DNA of 23,578 bases from Bacillota bacterium. Its GTDB lineage: Bacteria; Bacillota; UBA4882; UBA10575. The notes below the pieces were generated by a model that had not been told where the DNA came from, made no database searches, and saw only the letters and a program-made list of their open reading frames with translations. Where the stretch lies: assembly GCA_012512605.1 (NCBI GenBank), contig JAAZDX010000239.1, positions 1-23,578 of the forward strand, read 5' to 3'. Made by a program: the position numbers and the translations under genes. Below are positions 1 to 6,423 of this stretch, in pieces. How positions within the stretch are numbered: the first letter of the stretch is position 1; each line of letters begins with the position of its first letter.

Positions 1-319
1 TTAAGTAAGAGACAAAGCCATTATTTTAGAGCGAAGAGCAGCAAATTTATGTTACAATGAAGGTAAATAATATTATAATATTGGTGCATATAGAAGTCAA
101 TGCAATACCGAATATGCCCTTTCAAGAAATGCCGCCCGGTCTGGACTGTCGTAATTAAGCCCGTCATCAATAATTTTTCATAATTTACATAAATTTCACG
201 CAACGATCTCCCCCGCTCCCGACAGTCAACCAGGTTTCACCCATCAAATTTGCGCAGTTTAAATACCTAATTTTAGCATATATTATGATATAAGCATTAG
301 TCTGTTTCTAAATAATAAA
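1..319. other. AT-rich intergenic stretch, no supported gene
   Basis: This stretch is AT-rich with many stops in all frames. The longest open frame (minus, about 60 codons) has no Shine-Dalgarno sequence and no recognisable motif. A short minus-strand stretch around 110-185 could read as an eroded protein fragment in another frame, but no family could be named. I see no promoter, RNA gene or repeat that I would defend. Confidence 0.5.
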
Positions 320-351
320 AGAAAAAGAGGTAGGGATTCACCCCTACCTCT
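317..351 (-). terminator. Rho-independent terminator of the DUF5320 gene
   Basis: A perfect 10-bp stem pairs AGAGGTAGGG (326-335) with CCCTACCTCT (342-351) across a 6-nt loop. Read on the minus strand it is followed by TTTTTCTTTT. It starts about 30 nt after the DUF5320 stop codon, which is the right place and orientation to end that transcript. Confidence 0.9.
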
Positions 352-379
352 AAAAGCCACGACCATGAGCCCCTTGCCA

Positions 380-712
380 CTATTTTTGCTCTTCGTTTAG
401 CTCCTGCAGCCGTTTTTTAACCTGTTCCAACTGGTTTTCCAGAACCTCCGCCTGTCGGTTTAAATACTCTTTTTCCGTTTCTGTCGACGCACCGGCGCTG
501 TTGAAAACGGGATACCCAGCTAGTACCCAACCGGGGGCTGGGGTAAAACCAGACATGCGACGAAATCCACGGCCACGTCCGCAACCGCGACCAAAACCGG
601 CACCAACTCCCGGGTTTGCATAGCCGGGCGTCCCAAAACCCGCACAAAACCCGAGTGCGCGACCGGTCATCGGCCCCATGCCCTGTGGCCCAGTACCATC
701 ACCTCTTGGCAT
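380..712 (-). CDS. DUF5320 domain-containing Gly/Arg-rich protein
   Basis: This is a 110-residue protein of the DUF5320 type. Its N-terminus, MPRGDGTGPQGMGPMTGR, is the hallmark of the family. A low-complexity middle rich in Gly, Arg and Phe with a few Cys follows, and a charged coiled-coil tail (roughly residues 78-110, EKEYLNRQAEVLENQLEQ) ends the protein. Family members are often found beside NifX/NifB-like iron-molybdenum cofactor proteins and Mrp-type ATPases in anaerobes, but their biochemical role is unknown and no such partner lies in this window. The ATG at 712 was chosen over the TTG one codon upstream because AAGGAGGT stands 8 nt before it. The gene is monocistronic, with a strong promoter carrying paired palindromes and its own terminator, so it looks individually regulated. 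The family call is firm; the function is unknown. Confidence 0.88.
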   Translation of the reverse strand: MPRGDGTGPQGMGPMTGRALGFCAGFGTPGYANPGVGAGFGRGCGRGRGFRRMSGFTPAPGWVLAGYPVFNSAGASTETEKEYLNRQAEVLENQLEQVKKRLQELNEEQK

Positions 713-758
713 CAACAGTCACCTCCTTTACTTTTTTACCCCGTTTCCGGAGATTATC

Positions 759-803
759 GACATATGTCATTTATATTGTACAACTGTTTTGGACATATGT
801 CAA
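759..803 (-). promoter_or_regulatory. Promoter of the DUF5320 gene with two palindromic operators
   Basis: On the minus strand, TTGACA (798-803) is separated by exactly 17 bp from TACAAT (775-780). The predicted start site is near 768. Two identical perfect palindromes, GACATATGTC, lie at 792-801 (overlapping the -35) and 759-768 (on the predicted start site). Their centres are 33 bp apart, about three helical turns. This geometry fits repression by a dimeric regulator. No regulator gene is adjacent. Confidence 0.8.
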
Positions 804-819
804 TATCTTTTTGCAATAT

Positions 820-992
820 AAAAGGCAGGACCGTTAACAACTGTCCTGCCTTCAAAAAAGGGAGATTAGATATGGGTACGCTTTTTCAAAAAATGTAGGT
901 GTTTAAATTACTATTAATTGGCACCACAGGTATGAGCGCCTACTTGCTTATTTCCGAATGTTATCGTTTTTAGGGATTTTGGCCTTTTTCCT
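820..992 (-). ncRNA. Candidate small RNA or attenuated leader with own promoter and terminator
   Basis: A minus-strand promoter, TTGACA (1022-1027), 17-bp spacer and TAACAT (999-1004), would start transcription near 992. About 170 nt downstream is a 10-bp hairpin, AAGGCAGGAC (822-831) with GTCCTGCCTT (843-852), followed on the minus strand by TTTTATATT. The interval has no open reading frame. It can form an internal hairpin GGCGC/GTGCC and a competing GTAGG/CCTAC pairing. It could be an independent sRNA, or a long leader that conditionally reads through into the DUF5320 gene. I could not match it to 6S RNA or any other class. Confidence 0.4.
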
Positions 993-998
993 AATTAG

Positions 999-1027
999 AT
1001 GTTATCATTATTATCAGCATATGTCAA
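999..1027 (-). promoter_or_regulatory. Second minus-strand promoter, sharing the -35/operator box
   Basis: TTGACA (1022-1027), a 17-bp spacer and TAACAT (999-1004). The 13-bp string ATATTGACATATG is identical to that at the DUF5320 promoter, including most of the palindrome (AGCATATGTC, 8 of 10 matches). The two promoters may therefore share a regulator. Confidence 0.6.
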
Positions 1028-1033
1028 TATTTG

Positions 1034-1197
1034 CTTGCGGTAACCGTTCTTGCACGGTAGAAAAGGTTAAAAACGGATAAACTATTGATAATCTTGGGGC
1101 AAACCGCAGGAATCTCCTTTTTTTTATGGAATAAACTACATTTTAAAGCAAGGCCGATCGTAGTACCGCCAGTCGCCTTTTAACAGAAACGATCGGC
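1034..1197 (+). promoter_or_regulatory. Candidate structured 5' leader of guaA
   Basis: A long-range stem pairs CTTGCGGT (1034-1041) with ACCGCAGG (1103-1110), one wobble, and encloses a hairpin ACCGT/ACGGT (1043-1058). Eight T follow at 1118-1125. Further down, GCCGATCGT (1153-1161) can pair with ACGATCGGC (1189-1197), and a mutually exclusive AAGGC (1150-1154)/GCCTT (1175-1179) pairing precedes a short T run. Alternative pairing of this kind is what an attenuator looks like. It does not match the purine, PRPP or other riboswitch consensus sequences that I know. Confidence 0.3.
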
Positions 1198-1228
1198 TAG
1201 AGATTGCAAAGGAAGTAGGGGGAAGAAA

Positions 1229-2770
1229 TTGAAACACGAAACCCACGAAACAGTGGTTATTCTTGATTTTGGTAGTCCATACACCCAACTGCTGGCCCGC
1301 CGGATCCGGGAACTTAAAGTTTATTGTGGGATTTTACCCCACAACGCTTCTTGGGAACAGATCCAAGCTTTAAACCCACAGGCTTTGGTCTTATCCGGTG
1401 GCGCAAAGAGCCTCTATGACCAGGACGCCCCAACGGCCGACCCAAAAATCTACCACCTGGGCCTACCTGTTCTCGGCATCGGTTACGGAATGCAATTAAT
1501 GGCCAAAGACCTGGGGGGTGTGGTCCGCGCCGCTGACCGTCGTGAATACGCCCCAACCACCCTCCGCGTGCTGGTGGAAAATGACTTGTTTGCCGGTTTA
1601 GGACAGGAGCTCACAGTCGAACTCAGCCATAGTGACCACGTGGAGACCGTCCCGCCCGGCTTTACGGCCCTCGCCACCGCCAACAACACCCCGGTCGCCG
1701 CAATGGAAAACCAGGATGCCCGGCTGTATGCCGTCCAGTTTCATCCCGAGGTCGTGCAGACGCAGGAGGGCACCGAACTCTTAAAAAACTTCCTATTCAA
1801 TATCGCTGGTCTCTCCGGAAACTGGACGCCAGCGGCTTTCATCGCCGATACAGTGCGGCAAATCCGCGAAGCAGTGGGCCCCAACGAGCAAGTCGTCTGC
1901 GGCCTTTCCGGCGGGGTTGACAGTTCCGTTGCCGCCGCCTTAGTACACCGGGCGATCGGCGACCGCCTGACCTGTATCTTTGTTGACCATGGACTTTTGC
2001 GCAAAGATGAAGCAAAACAGGTCATGGAGACCTTTACCCGTCTTTTCAAGATGAAAATAATCCAAGTCGATGCGGCCGATCAATTCCTGAATAAACTAGC
2101 TGGCGTCAGTGACCCGGAACAAAAGCGCAAGATCATCGGGGCTGAATTCATCCAGGTTTTCCAAGAGGAAGCAGCCAAACTCGGCCAGATTGATTATTTA
2201 GTCCAGGGTACCCTCTACACCGACGTGCTAGAAAGCGGAACCGCTGGCACCATGATCAAATCCCACCATAATGTAGGCGGCTTACCGGAAGACCTAAAGT
2301 TTAAATTGATTGAACCCCTAAACCACTTGTTTAAGGACGAAGTCCGTCGGGTCGGTGAGGAGCTGGGAATCCCAGAGGAACTGGTCTGGCGGCATCCTTT
2401 CCCCGGACCAGGATTGGCCATCCGGATCTTGGGCGAAGTTACCCGCGAAAAGGTTGAACTGCTCCAAGCGGCCGACGCCATTTTCATCGACGAGATCAAA
2501 AAGGCCGGACTCTACCGGGAAATTTGGCAAGCCTTTGCGGTCTTACCGGATATCCGTTCGGTCGGGGTTATGGACAACCAGCGAACTTACGCCTACACCG
2601 TTGCCCTCCGTGCCGTAACCAGTCAGGATGGAACAACGGCCGATTGGTACCGTTTCCCCCCGGAAGTGCTGGCCCGGATCGCCAACCGGATCGTAAGTGA
2701 GGCACCCCATGTCAACCGGGTGGTTTATGATATTACCGGAAAACCCCCCTCCACTATTGAGTGGGAGTAG
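1229..2770 (+). CDS. guaA: GMP synthase with a degenerate glutaminase site
   Basis: This is a full-length 513-aa GMP synthase, which aminates XMP to GMP with ATP. An N-terminal class I amidotransferase domain spans about residues 8-193. The ATP-pyrophosphatase domain carries the P-loop SGGVDSS (227-233). The C-terminal dimerisation domain ends canonically in TGKPPSTIEWE. The TTG start at 1229 follows a strong AAGGAAGTAGGGGG region. The glutaminase nucleophile is missing: the usual GICYGMQ motif reads GIGYGMQ, so residue 85 (codon GGT, 1481-1483) is Gly instead of Cys. Neighbouring motifs have drifted as well (GSPYTQ for GSQYTQ, SGGAKS for SGGPxS, LSHSDHV for MSHGDxV), although His172 and Glu174 of FHPEV remain. 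It probably works with free ammonia, or ammonia from a partner, rather than glutamine; that is inference. It converges on the M48 gene with a 17-bp overlap. Confidence 0.96.
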   Translation: MKHETHETVVILDFGSPYTQLLARRIRELKVYCGILPHNASWEQIQALNPQALVLSGGAKSLYDQDAPTADPKIYHLGLPVLGIGYGMQLMAKDLGGVVRAADRREYAPTTLRVLVENDLFAGLGQELTVELSHSDHVETVPPGFTALATANNTPVAAMENQDARLYAVQFHPEVVQTQEGTELLKNFLFNIAGLSGNWTPAAFIADTVRQIREAVGPNEQVVCGLSGGVDSSVAAALVHRAIGDRLTCIFVDHGLLRKDEAKQVMETFTRLFKMKIIQVDAADQFLNKLAGVSDPEQKRKIIGAEFIQVFQEEAAKLGQIDYLVQGTLYTDVLESGTAGTMIKSHHNVGGLPEDLKFKLIEPLNHLFKDEVRRVGEELGIPEELVWRHPFPGPGLAIRILGEVTREKVELLQAADAIFIDEIKKAGLYREIWQAFAVLPDIRSVGVMDNQRTYAYTVALRAVTSQDGTTADWYRFPPEVLARIANRIVSEAPHVNRVVYDITGKPPSTIEWE

Positions 2771-3506
2771 GGATCTCCTTAATGCGTTTAATCCGTTCAG
2801 CAGTCGGCGGCTGGGTGGAGAAAAGCTGGAGGATGGCTGGATTCTCCCCGCCGCCGCTCTCCCCAACCAGCCGGTGCCAGAAATTAAGAATCTCGGTCCG
2901 TGGGTAACCGGCCCGTTCCATAAAATAAACGCCATAACGGTCGGCTTCATATTCGGCTTCCCGGCCGTATCCTAACTGGGTCAAGTTAATGGCTAAGTTA
3001 CCGATTCGGGCAACTTGGTCGCCAGCGTCCTTTAGAAAGATTTGCAGGAGAAGACCCAGCCCCAGCTGCCGTTTGATGGCATTCATCCCGTGTTTCCGGT
3101 CCACATGGGCGATTTCGTGGGCGAGCACACCAGCCAGTTCCCCATCACTTTGCACGTATGTTAGCAGTCCAGTATGGACAAAGATGTAGCCAGCCGGCAA
3201 CGCAAAGGCATTTACCGAATCATCCTCGACCACGGTCAGACTAAACTTCAATTCCTTACGACGGGAGCAAACCTGGACCAAGCGGTTGAAAATGTTATTT
3301 AAACGTTCCGTCTCCGCCTCCGGTAGCTCAACCACTGTCATCTGGGCAATGATGCTTTCATAACTGTTTTGGCCGATCTGTTTTTCCAGATTAAGCTCCA
3401 AGTCGGTGAGGAAAGAAGCGGTGTTCCCGGGCAAACTGAAGGCCAAAGCCACAAAAGTAAGGAAAACCCACAAGAAGATGGACTTTACGCGGTGCCTAAC
3501 CTTCAC
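2754..3506 (-). CDS. M48 family zinc metalloprotease, exported or membrane-anchored
   Basis: This is a 250-aa peptidase of family M48 (Ste24/BepA-like). An N-terminal hydrophobic segment (about residues 9-26 from the chosen start) is a signal peptide or anchor, placing the enzyme outside the cytoplasmic membrane. The zinc site is complete: HEIAH (about 130-134) and the third ligand Glu in EYEAD (about 185). Such proteases typically degrade or check misfolded envelope proteins. The GTG at 3506 was preferred to the TTG at 3527 because AGGAGGG lies 7 nt before it. The last codons overlap the end of convergent guaA by 17 bp, and no terminator for this gene is visible, so its transcript may enter guaA antisense. 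There is no C-terminal TPR domain. Confidence 0.92.
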   Translation of the reverse strand: MKVRHRVKSIFLWVFLTFVALAFSLPGNTASFLTDLELNLEKQIGQNSYESIIAQMTVVELPEAETERLNNIFNRLVQVCSRRKELKFSLTVVEDDSVNAFALPAGYIFVHTGLLTYVQSDGELAGVLAHEIAHVDRKHGMNAIKRQLGLGLLLQIFLKDAGDQVARIGNLAINLTQLGYGREAEYEADRYGVYFMERAGYPRTEILNFWHRLVGESGGGENPAILQLFSTQPPTAERIKRIKEIPTPTQ

Positions 3507-3555
3507 TTTGCTTTCCCTCCTAGCCAATATTTATAACGTATAATCACTATTCTTT

Positions 3556-3597
3556 CGCGCCGGGGAAGTTTTTTCCCTGCCCGCGCTGTTTTTTTAT
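3556..3597 (+). terminator. GC-rich hairpin with T7, plus-strand terminator
   Basis: GGGAA (3563-3567) pairs with TTCCC (3573-3577), with an outer GCGC/GCGC pairing (3557-3560 with 3583-3586), followed by seven T at 3589-3595. The T run is only on the plus strand. The nearest plus-strand gene upstream is guaA, 790 bp away, so this may end guaA transcripts that have passed antisense through the protease gene. Alternatively it is an attenuator in the leader of the SatD-like gene. Confidence 0.6.
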
Positions 3598-3693
3598 CTA
3601 AAAAGTGGGCTTTTTCGGTCCTTACCCGCCGTAGCCTGCGCTTTTAGCGCTTGGCTTGCCCGATTATTATTAGTAACGTTTCTTATAACACAC

Positions 3694-3713
3694 GAAAATC
3701 CGAAAGGATTTTC
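3694..3713 (+). repeat. Hairpin with GAAA tetraloop upstream of the SatD-like gene
   Basis: GAAAATCC (3694-3701) and GGATTTTC (3706-3713) form a perfect 8-bp stem closed by a GAAA tetraloop, 60 nt before the start codon. No T run follows. It could be an operator dyad or a structured leader element; I cannot tell which. Confidence 0.5.
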
Positions 3714-3772
3714 CGCAAAGATTACGAATTATATTATATCTATTGGAGTTTCGAATAGAAGGAGGGGTGAAA

Positions 3773-4471
3773 ATGCCCCCTACTCTTTACGCCGTGGTTA
3801 AATTGGCCCTTCAAAACAAAGGTTCGCGGTCGTCGGAAGAGACTGAAGGCCAGGTTTTACAGAAAACCGCTGCTTTACTGAATAGTGCTTTTCAACCTTT
3901 TCTTGCCGGCAATTTCAACGCGGACAATGCCGAGGTTAAAGGCGTGCTGATGGTCCAAGAATCAGCCCGCATCATTCAGCTGATTCAGTTGGTTGACTTA
4001 GAGATGAATCCGCTGCGTTTTAATTACGCGTTGGGTGTTGGCAGTATCAATGGTAAAATCACTGCCGATTCCTACGAAGAAACCGGACCGGCGTGGACCC
4101 GTGCAAACCGCGCGCTAAAAGAAGCTGCCCGCAGTAACCGCGATATTGTCGTGCGGCTCCCCTCATCCTTTTTAACCAGAACCGTAAATACTCTTTTCGC
4201 GGTCGAAAGCGACCTTCGCAATAATTGGAGCTCAGCCCACCGGGAAGCAATTAAACTTGTCCGCCGCGGCCGAACGCAAGTGGAGATGGCTGAAATATTA
4301 GGCGTAACCCAGGCCGCCATCAGCCAACGACTAAAGCACGCGCGCTGGGACCGGTACTTGGAGGTCTGCGCCGTCCTCGACGAGCTATTGGCCCAAGCCC
4401 GCTGGAAGCTCCTGCTCCCGTGGGACCTCCGCAAAGACCAGAAAAAAAAGGGTGCCGCCAAAGGGAATTAA
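3773..4471 (+). CDS. SatD-like protein with C-terminal helix-turn-helix
   Basis: This 232-aa protein resembles the SatD family. An alpha/beta N-terminal domain includes a stretch typical of the family, RFNYALGVGSINGKI followed by a GPAWTRANRALKEA helix. A sigma-region-4-like helix-turn-helix, TQVEMAEILGVTQAAISQRL, lies around residues 167-186. SatD was named from an acid-tolerance/secretion locus of Streptococcus mutans, but its biochemical role is not established. A DNA-binding role is inferred from the HTH alone. The ATG at 3773 has GGAGGGG 5 nt upstream, which is better than the in-frame TTG at 3743. Its stop codon lies in the loop of a bidirectional terminator and overlaps the stop of the convergent PHP gene. 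No partner gene suggests a target. Confidence 0.75.
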   Translation: MPPTLYAVVKLALQNKGSRSSEETEGQVLQKTAALLNSAFQPFLAGNFNADNAEVKGVLMVQESARIIQLIQLVDLEMNPLRFNYALGVGSINGKITADSYEETGPAWTRANRALKEAARSNRDIVVRLPSSFLTRTVNTLFAVESDLRNNWSSAHREAIKLVRRGRTQVEMAEILGVTQAAISQRLKHARWDRYLEVCAVLDELLAQARWKLLLPWDLRKDQKKKGAAKGN

Positions 4472-4493
4472 CCTTTGGCGCACCCTTTTAACT
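4442..4493. terminator. Bidirectional terminator with both stop codons in its loop
   Basis: The strand GGGTGCCGCCAAAGG (4450-4464) pairs with CCTTTGGCGCACCC (4472-4485), with one bulged C at 4456. TTTT follows on the plus side and eight T on the minus side (complement of 4442-4449). The 7-nt loop GAATTAA contains the TAA of the plus gene (4469-4471) and, on the other strand, the TAA of the minus gene (4468-4470). Confidence 0.92.
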
Positions 4494-5148
4494 TTTCTAG
4501 AAGTCGCTGCGGGGCTTCGCCGATCACTTGCTCGACTTCGGCAGCGTCAAGCCCCGCCCCCCGCCCAACACGGTACATAAATTCCCATGTCAATAAATCA
4601 GCCGGTTGATGACTATCCGAATTTATTAGTAAATATGCTCCGGCTTTCCGGGCCAGCGCCGCCACATGTCCATTGGCCAGGGCATGTCCCCGGCGGGCCG
4701 AAAGTTCAAGAAAAACACCGTTCTTGGCGGCAAGTTCCACCTCCTCCGCGGTGATTAACCCTGGATGGGCTAAAACGTCCACCTCCGGGCAACTGACCGC
4801 CGCCCGGTTGGTGCCCGCTTCCACCGGTTCGACAAGGGTTTCACCGTGCACAACCACCAGATCCGCCCCCAGGCCCTTCGCCTGCTTCGCCAGGTCATGA
4901 ATGGCCGCGGCGGGAACATGGGTTAACTCCACCCCAACCAGTGTCTTAATCGCCCAGTATTTCTCCGCCAAACGGCATTCTTCCCGCAGTTCCCTTATGA
5001 CCCTTTCCATCGAACCAAGGCCAACATGGTCGGAGACACCAATCATTTGGTACCCGTTAAGCAGCGCCCGATGGATTAGTTCACAGGGAGAAAGCACCCC
5101 GTCGCTGAGAAAGGTATGGGTATGAAAATCAGCTATTGCCTTGGCCAT
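4468..5148 (-). CDS. PHP domain phosphoesterase
   Basis: This is a 226-aa stand-alone PHP (polymerase and histidinol phosphatase) domain protein. The expected metal ligands are seen in order: HTH (residues 9-11) followed by SDG, SDHVG, VGVEL, VVHGE, AHPG and SDSH near the C-terminus. Family members hydrolyse phosphate esters such as histidinol phosphate or nucleoside phosphates using two or three metal ions; the substrate here cannot be read from the sequence. The ATG at 5148 was chosen because GAAGGAGG precedes it and the protein then begins MAKAIADFHTHT, right at the first metal motif. The longer frame to 5205 adds a basic, unconserved leader. It lies downstream of the YlmC/YmxH gene but behind a terminator, so it is probably transcribed separately. 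It converges with the SatD-like gene. Confidence 0.88.
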   Translation of the reverse strand: MAKAIADFHTHTFLSDGVLSPCELIHRALLNGYQMIGVSDHVGLGSMERVIRELREECRLAEKYWAIKTLVGVELTHVPAAAIHDLAKQAKGLGADLVVVHGETLVEPVEAGTNRAAVSCPEVDVLAHPGLITAEEVELAAKNGVFLELSARRGHALANGHVAALARKAGAYLLINSDSHQPADLLTWEFMYRVGRGAGLDAAEVEQVIGEAPQRLLEKLKGCAKG

Positions 5149-5227
5149 CCCTTCGCCTCCTTCTTTGCTAGCCCGATGCCTACCCCGAACCCGTCGTCTG
5201 TCCAAGAGGCTTGTCCTAATGCTTTAT

Positions 5228-5263
5228 AAAAAACAATCAATCTCCATTAGCCGCCAGGAGATT
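5228..5263 (-). terminator. Terminator after the YlmC/YmxH gene
   Basis: On the minus strand AATCTCC and GGAGATT (plus positions 5257-5263 and 5239-5245) form a 7-bp stem with an 11-nt loop. GATTG and then TTTTTT follow. It ends the operon that runs from the UPF0016 gene or from a promoter nearer the YlmC/YmxH gene. Confidence 0.8.
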
Positions 5264-5295
5264 AATTTATACCTTCTTTAACCGGAAACCTAGAA

Positions 5296-5577
5296 TTAAT
5301 GCCCCCCGGAAAGATCGATATAAGAATTGGCTTCGACCTGTTCGGGCAGTTCAACCAGGATCACATCGGAACCGATCTTCTTAATCTGCCGCCAGTGTAT
5401 AATTATCTCCTCAGTTCGGCCCAGTAGCCACCGGAAACGGCCCGGCGCCGGTAAAACCAGGGCAATGATCCGACCAGTCCCAGGGTCAATCTCTAAATCG
5501 CTGGTGAAACCGAGTTTCTTCCCATCTAAAATATTAATGACTTCCCGTTCTCTTAACTCTGATGTTTTCGCCAGCAC
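5296..5577 (-). CDS. YlmC/YmxH family PRC-barrel protein (sporulation-associated)
   Basis: This is a 93-aa single PRC-barrel protein of the YlmC/YmxH family. It has the usual opening (SELREREVINILDGKKLGF), the central strand pair (DPGTGRIIALVLP) and the closing DVILVEL. The family is almost confined to spore-forming Firmicutes and is annotated as sporulation-associated, but its molecular role is unclear. The GTG at 5577 follows GGGAGGAG. It sits 54 nt downstream of the methyltransferase on the same strand. The gap contains the minus-strand sequence CATATACTA (5599-5607), which fits a sigma-K type -10 (CATAnnnTA). The -35 is not convincing, so a private sporulation promoter is only a possibility. 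Confidence 0.88.
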   Translation of the reverse strand: MLAKTSELREREVINILDGKKLGFTSDLEIDPGTGRIIALVLPAPGRFRWLLGRTEEIIIHWRQIKKIGSDVILVELPEQVEANSYIDLSGGH

Positions 5578-5631
5578 CCCGAACTCCTCCCATCGTTATA
5601 GTATATGCTGAGGAAGAAAGGGTGTGCCGAT

Positions 5632-6423
5632 TTACTCCTCCCGCGCGAAGACAAAGAAGATCCGCTCATCCTCCGGTTGACAAAGCTGCTGCGTAAAAGC
5701 GCTAAAACAACGCACCTGGGAGAAACCCGCCTTCCGCGCCGCCTCCTCAATTTCTGCCGGCTCATACCAACGTTGCCAGTGGATTTCCCGAAAATGACGG
5801 AACAGATCGCCCTTTTCCCGGGCGAAAAAATCAATCTCCATCCGACAAAGGCGGGCGGCTGGCTCTAAGTAATTGGCCCAGATATAAGCCGAGTTTTCAA
5901 AAACGGCACAAAAGGTGTTATCACCCAAGACCGTCCGATATTTATATTCCGTATTAAAGTCGGCAACCGCAATTCCACCCGGTAACAGGTGTTGGTAGAT
6001 CTGTACTAATACCTGTTGCAAGTCGCCATAAAGTAACAGGTAATTAAGGCTATCACAGAGACAAGTGATCAACGGAAACTGTTCATCAAGGTCCAGTTCC
6101 CGGATGTCCTGGCCAAAAAGCCGGTAGTGGCCCTTGGTTTGTCCGAGTTTATCCTCGGCAATGGCCAGCATCGATGGGGACTGGTCGACACCCGTGACTT
6201 GCCACCCTTTTTTCTTCATTAACGCCATAAAGCTCCCGGTACCGCAGGCCAAATCCAAAAGCGAGCGGACAGGAGCTTTCTCCGGGAATGCCGTATAGTT
6301 TTGGTATAGAAAAAGAACATACTCCACCCATGCCGGGTAATCCAGTTCCCGCATCATCTCGTCATAAACCAAGGCAAATTCCCGATAAGCTTGGTTTAAA
6401 CCGTTTTGATCAGATGACGGCAT
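5632..6423 (-). CDS. Class I SAM-dependent methyltransferase
   Basis: This is a 263-aa Rossmann-fold methyltransferase. Motif I, LLDLACGTGSF, lies at about residues 55-65. The acidic residue for the SAM ribose follows in VTGVDQSP. The strand FPLITCLCDSLNYLL contributes further to SAM binding. The acceptor cannot be predicted. The ATG at 6423 has GGAGG 9 nt upstream. It overlaps the end of the preceding NusG-II gene by 14 nt, so the pair is likely translationally coupled. The next gene downstream encodes the YlmC/YmxH protein. The upstream in-frame extension to 6474 lies wholly inside the NusG-II gene and has no ribosome binding site. Confidence 0.88.
   Translation of the reverse strand: MPSSDQNGLNQAYREFALVYDEMMRELDYPAWVEYVLFLYQNYTAFPEKAPVRSLLDLACGTGSFMALMKKKGWQVTGVDQSPSMLAIAEDKLGQTKGHYRLFGQDIRELDLDEQFPLITCLCDSLNYLLLYGDLQQVLVQIYQHLLPGGIAVADFNTEYKYRTVLGDNTFCAVFENSAYIWANYLEPAARLCRMEIDFFAREKGDLFRHFREIHWQRWYEPAEIEEAARKAGFSQVRCFSAFTQQLCQPEDERIFFVFAREE

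Noticed and set aside
21..203. 60-codon minus-strand ORF
   Set aside because: It has no ribosome binding site, an AT-rich composition and no recognisable motif; it is likely a chance frame.
820..992. 6S RNA
   Set aside because: The length is near 6S, but the ends do not pair and no central open bubble in a long rod can be drawn.
1094..1110. GGGGCAAACCGC resembling the start of a c-di-GMP-I riboswitch
   Set aside because: The GAAA tetraloop and the GACGCAAAGCC block required by that class are absent downstream.
1034..1228. Guanine/purine riboswitch before guaA
   Set aside because: The conserved TATA..ATATGG..TCTACC..CCGTAAA core is not present on the plus strand.
3743..3772. Upstream TTG start for the SatD-like gene
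   Set aside because: It would place the GGAGGGG ribosome binding site inside the coding region, whereas the ATG at 3773 uses it with normal spacing.
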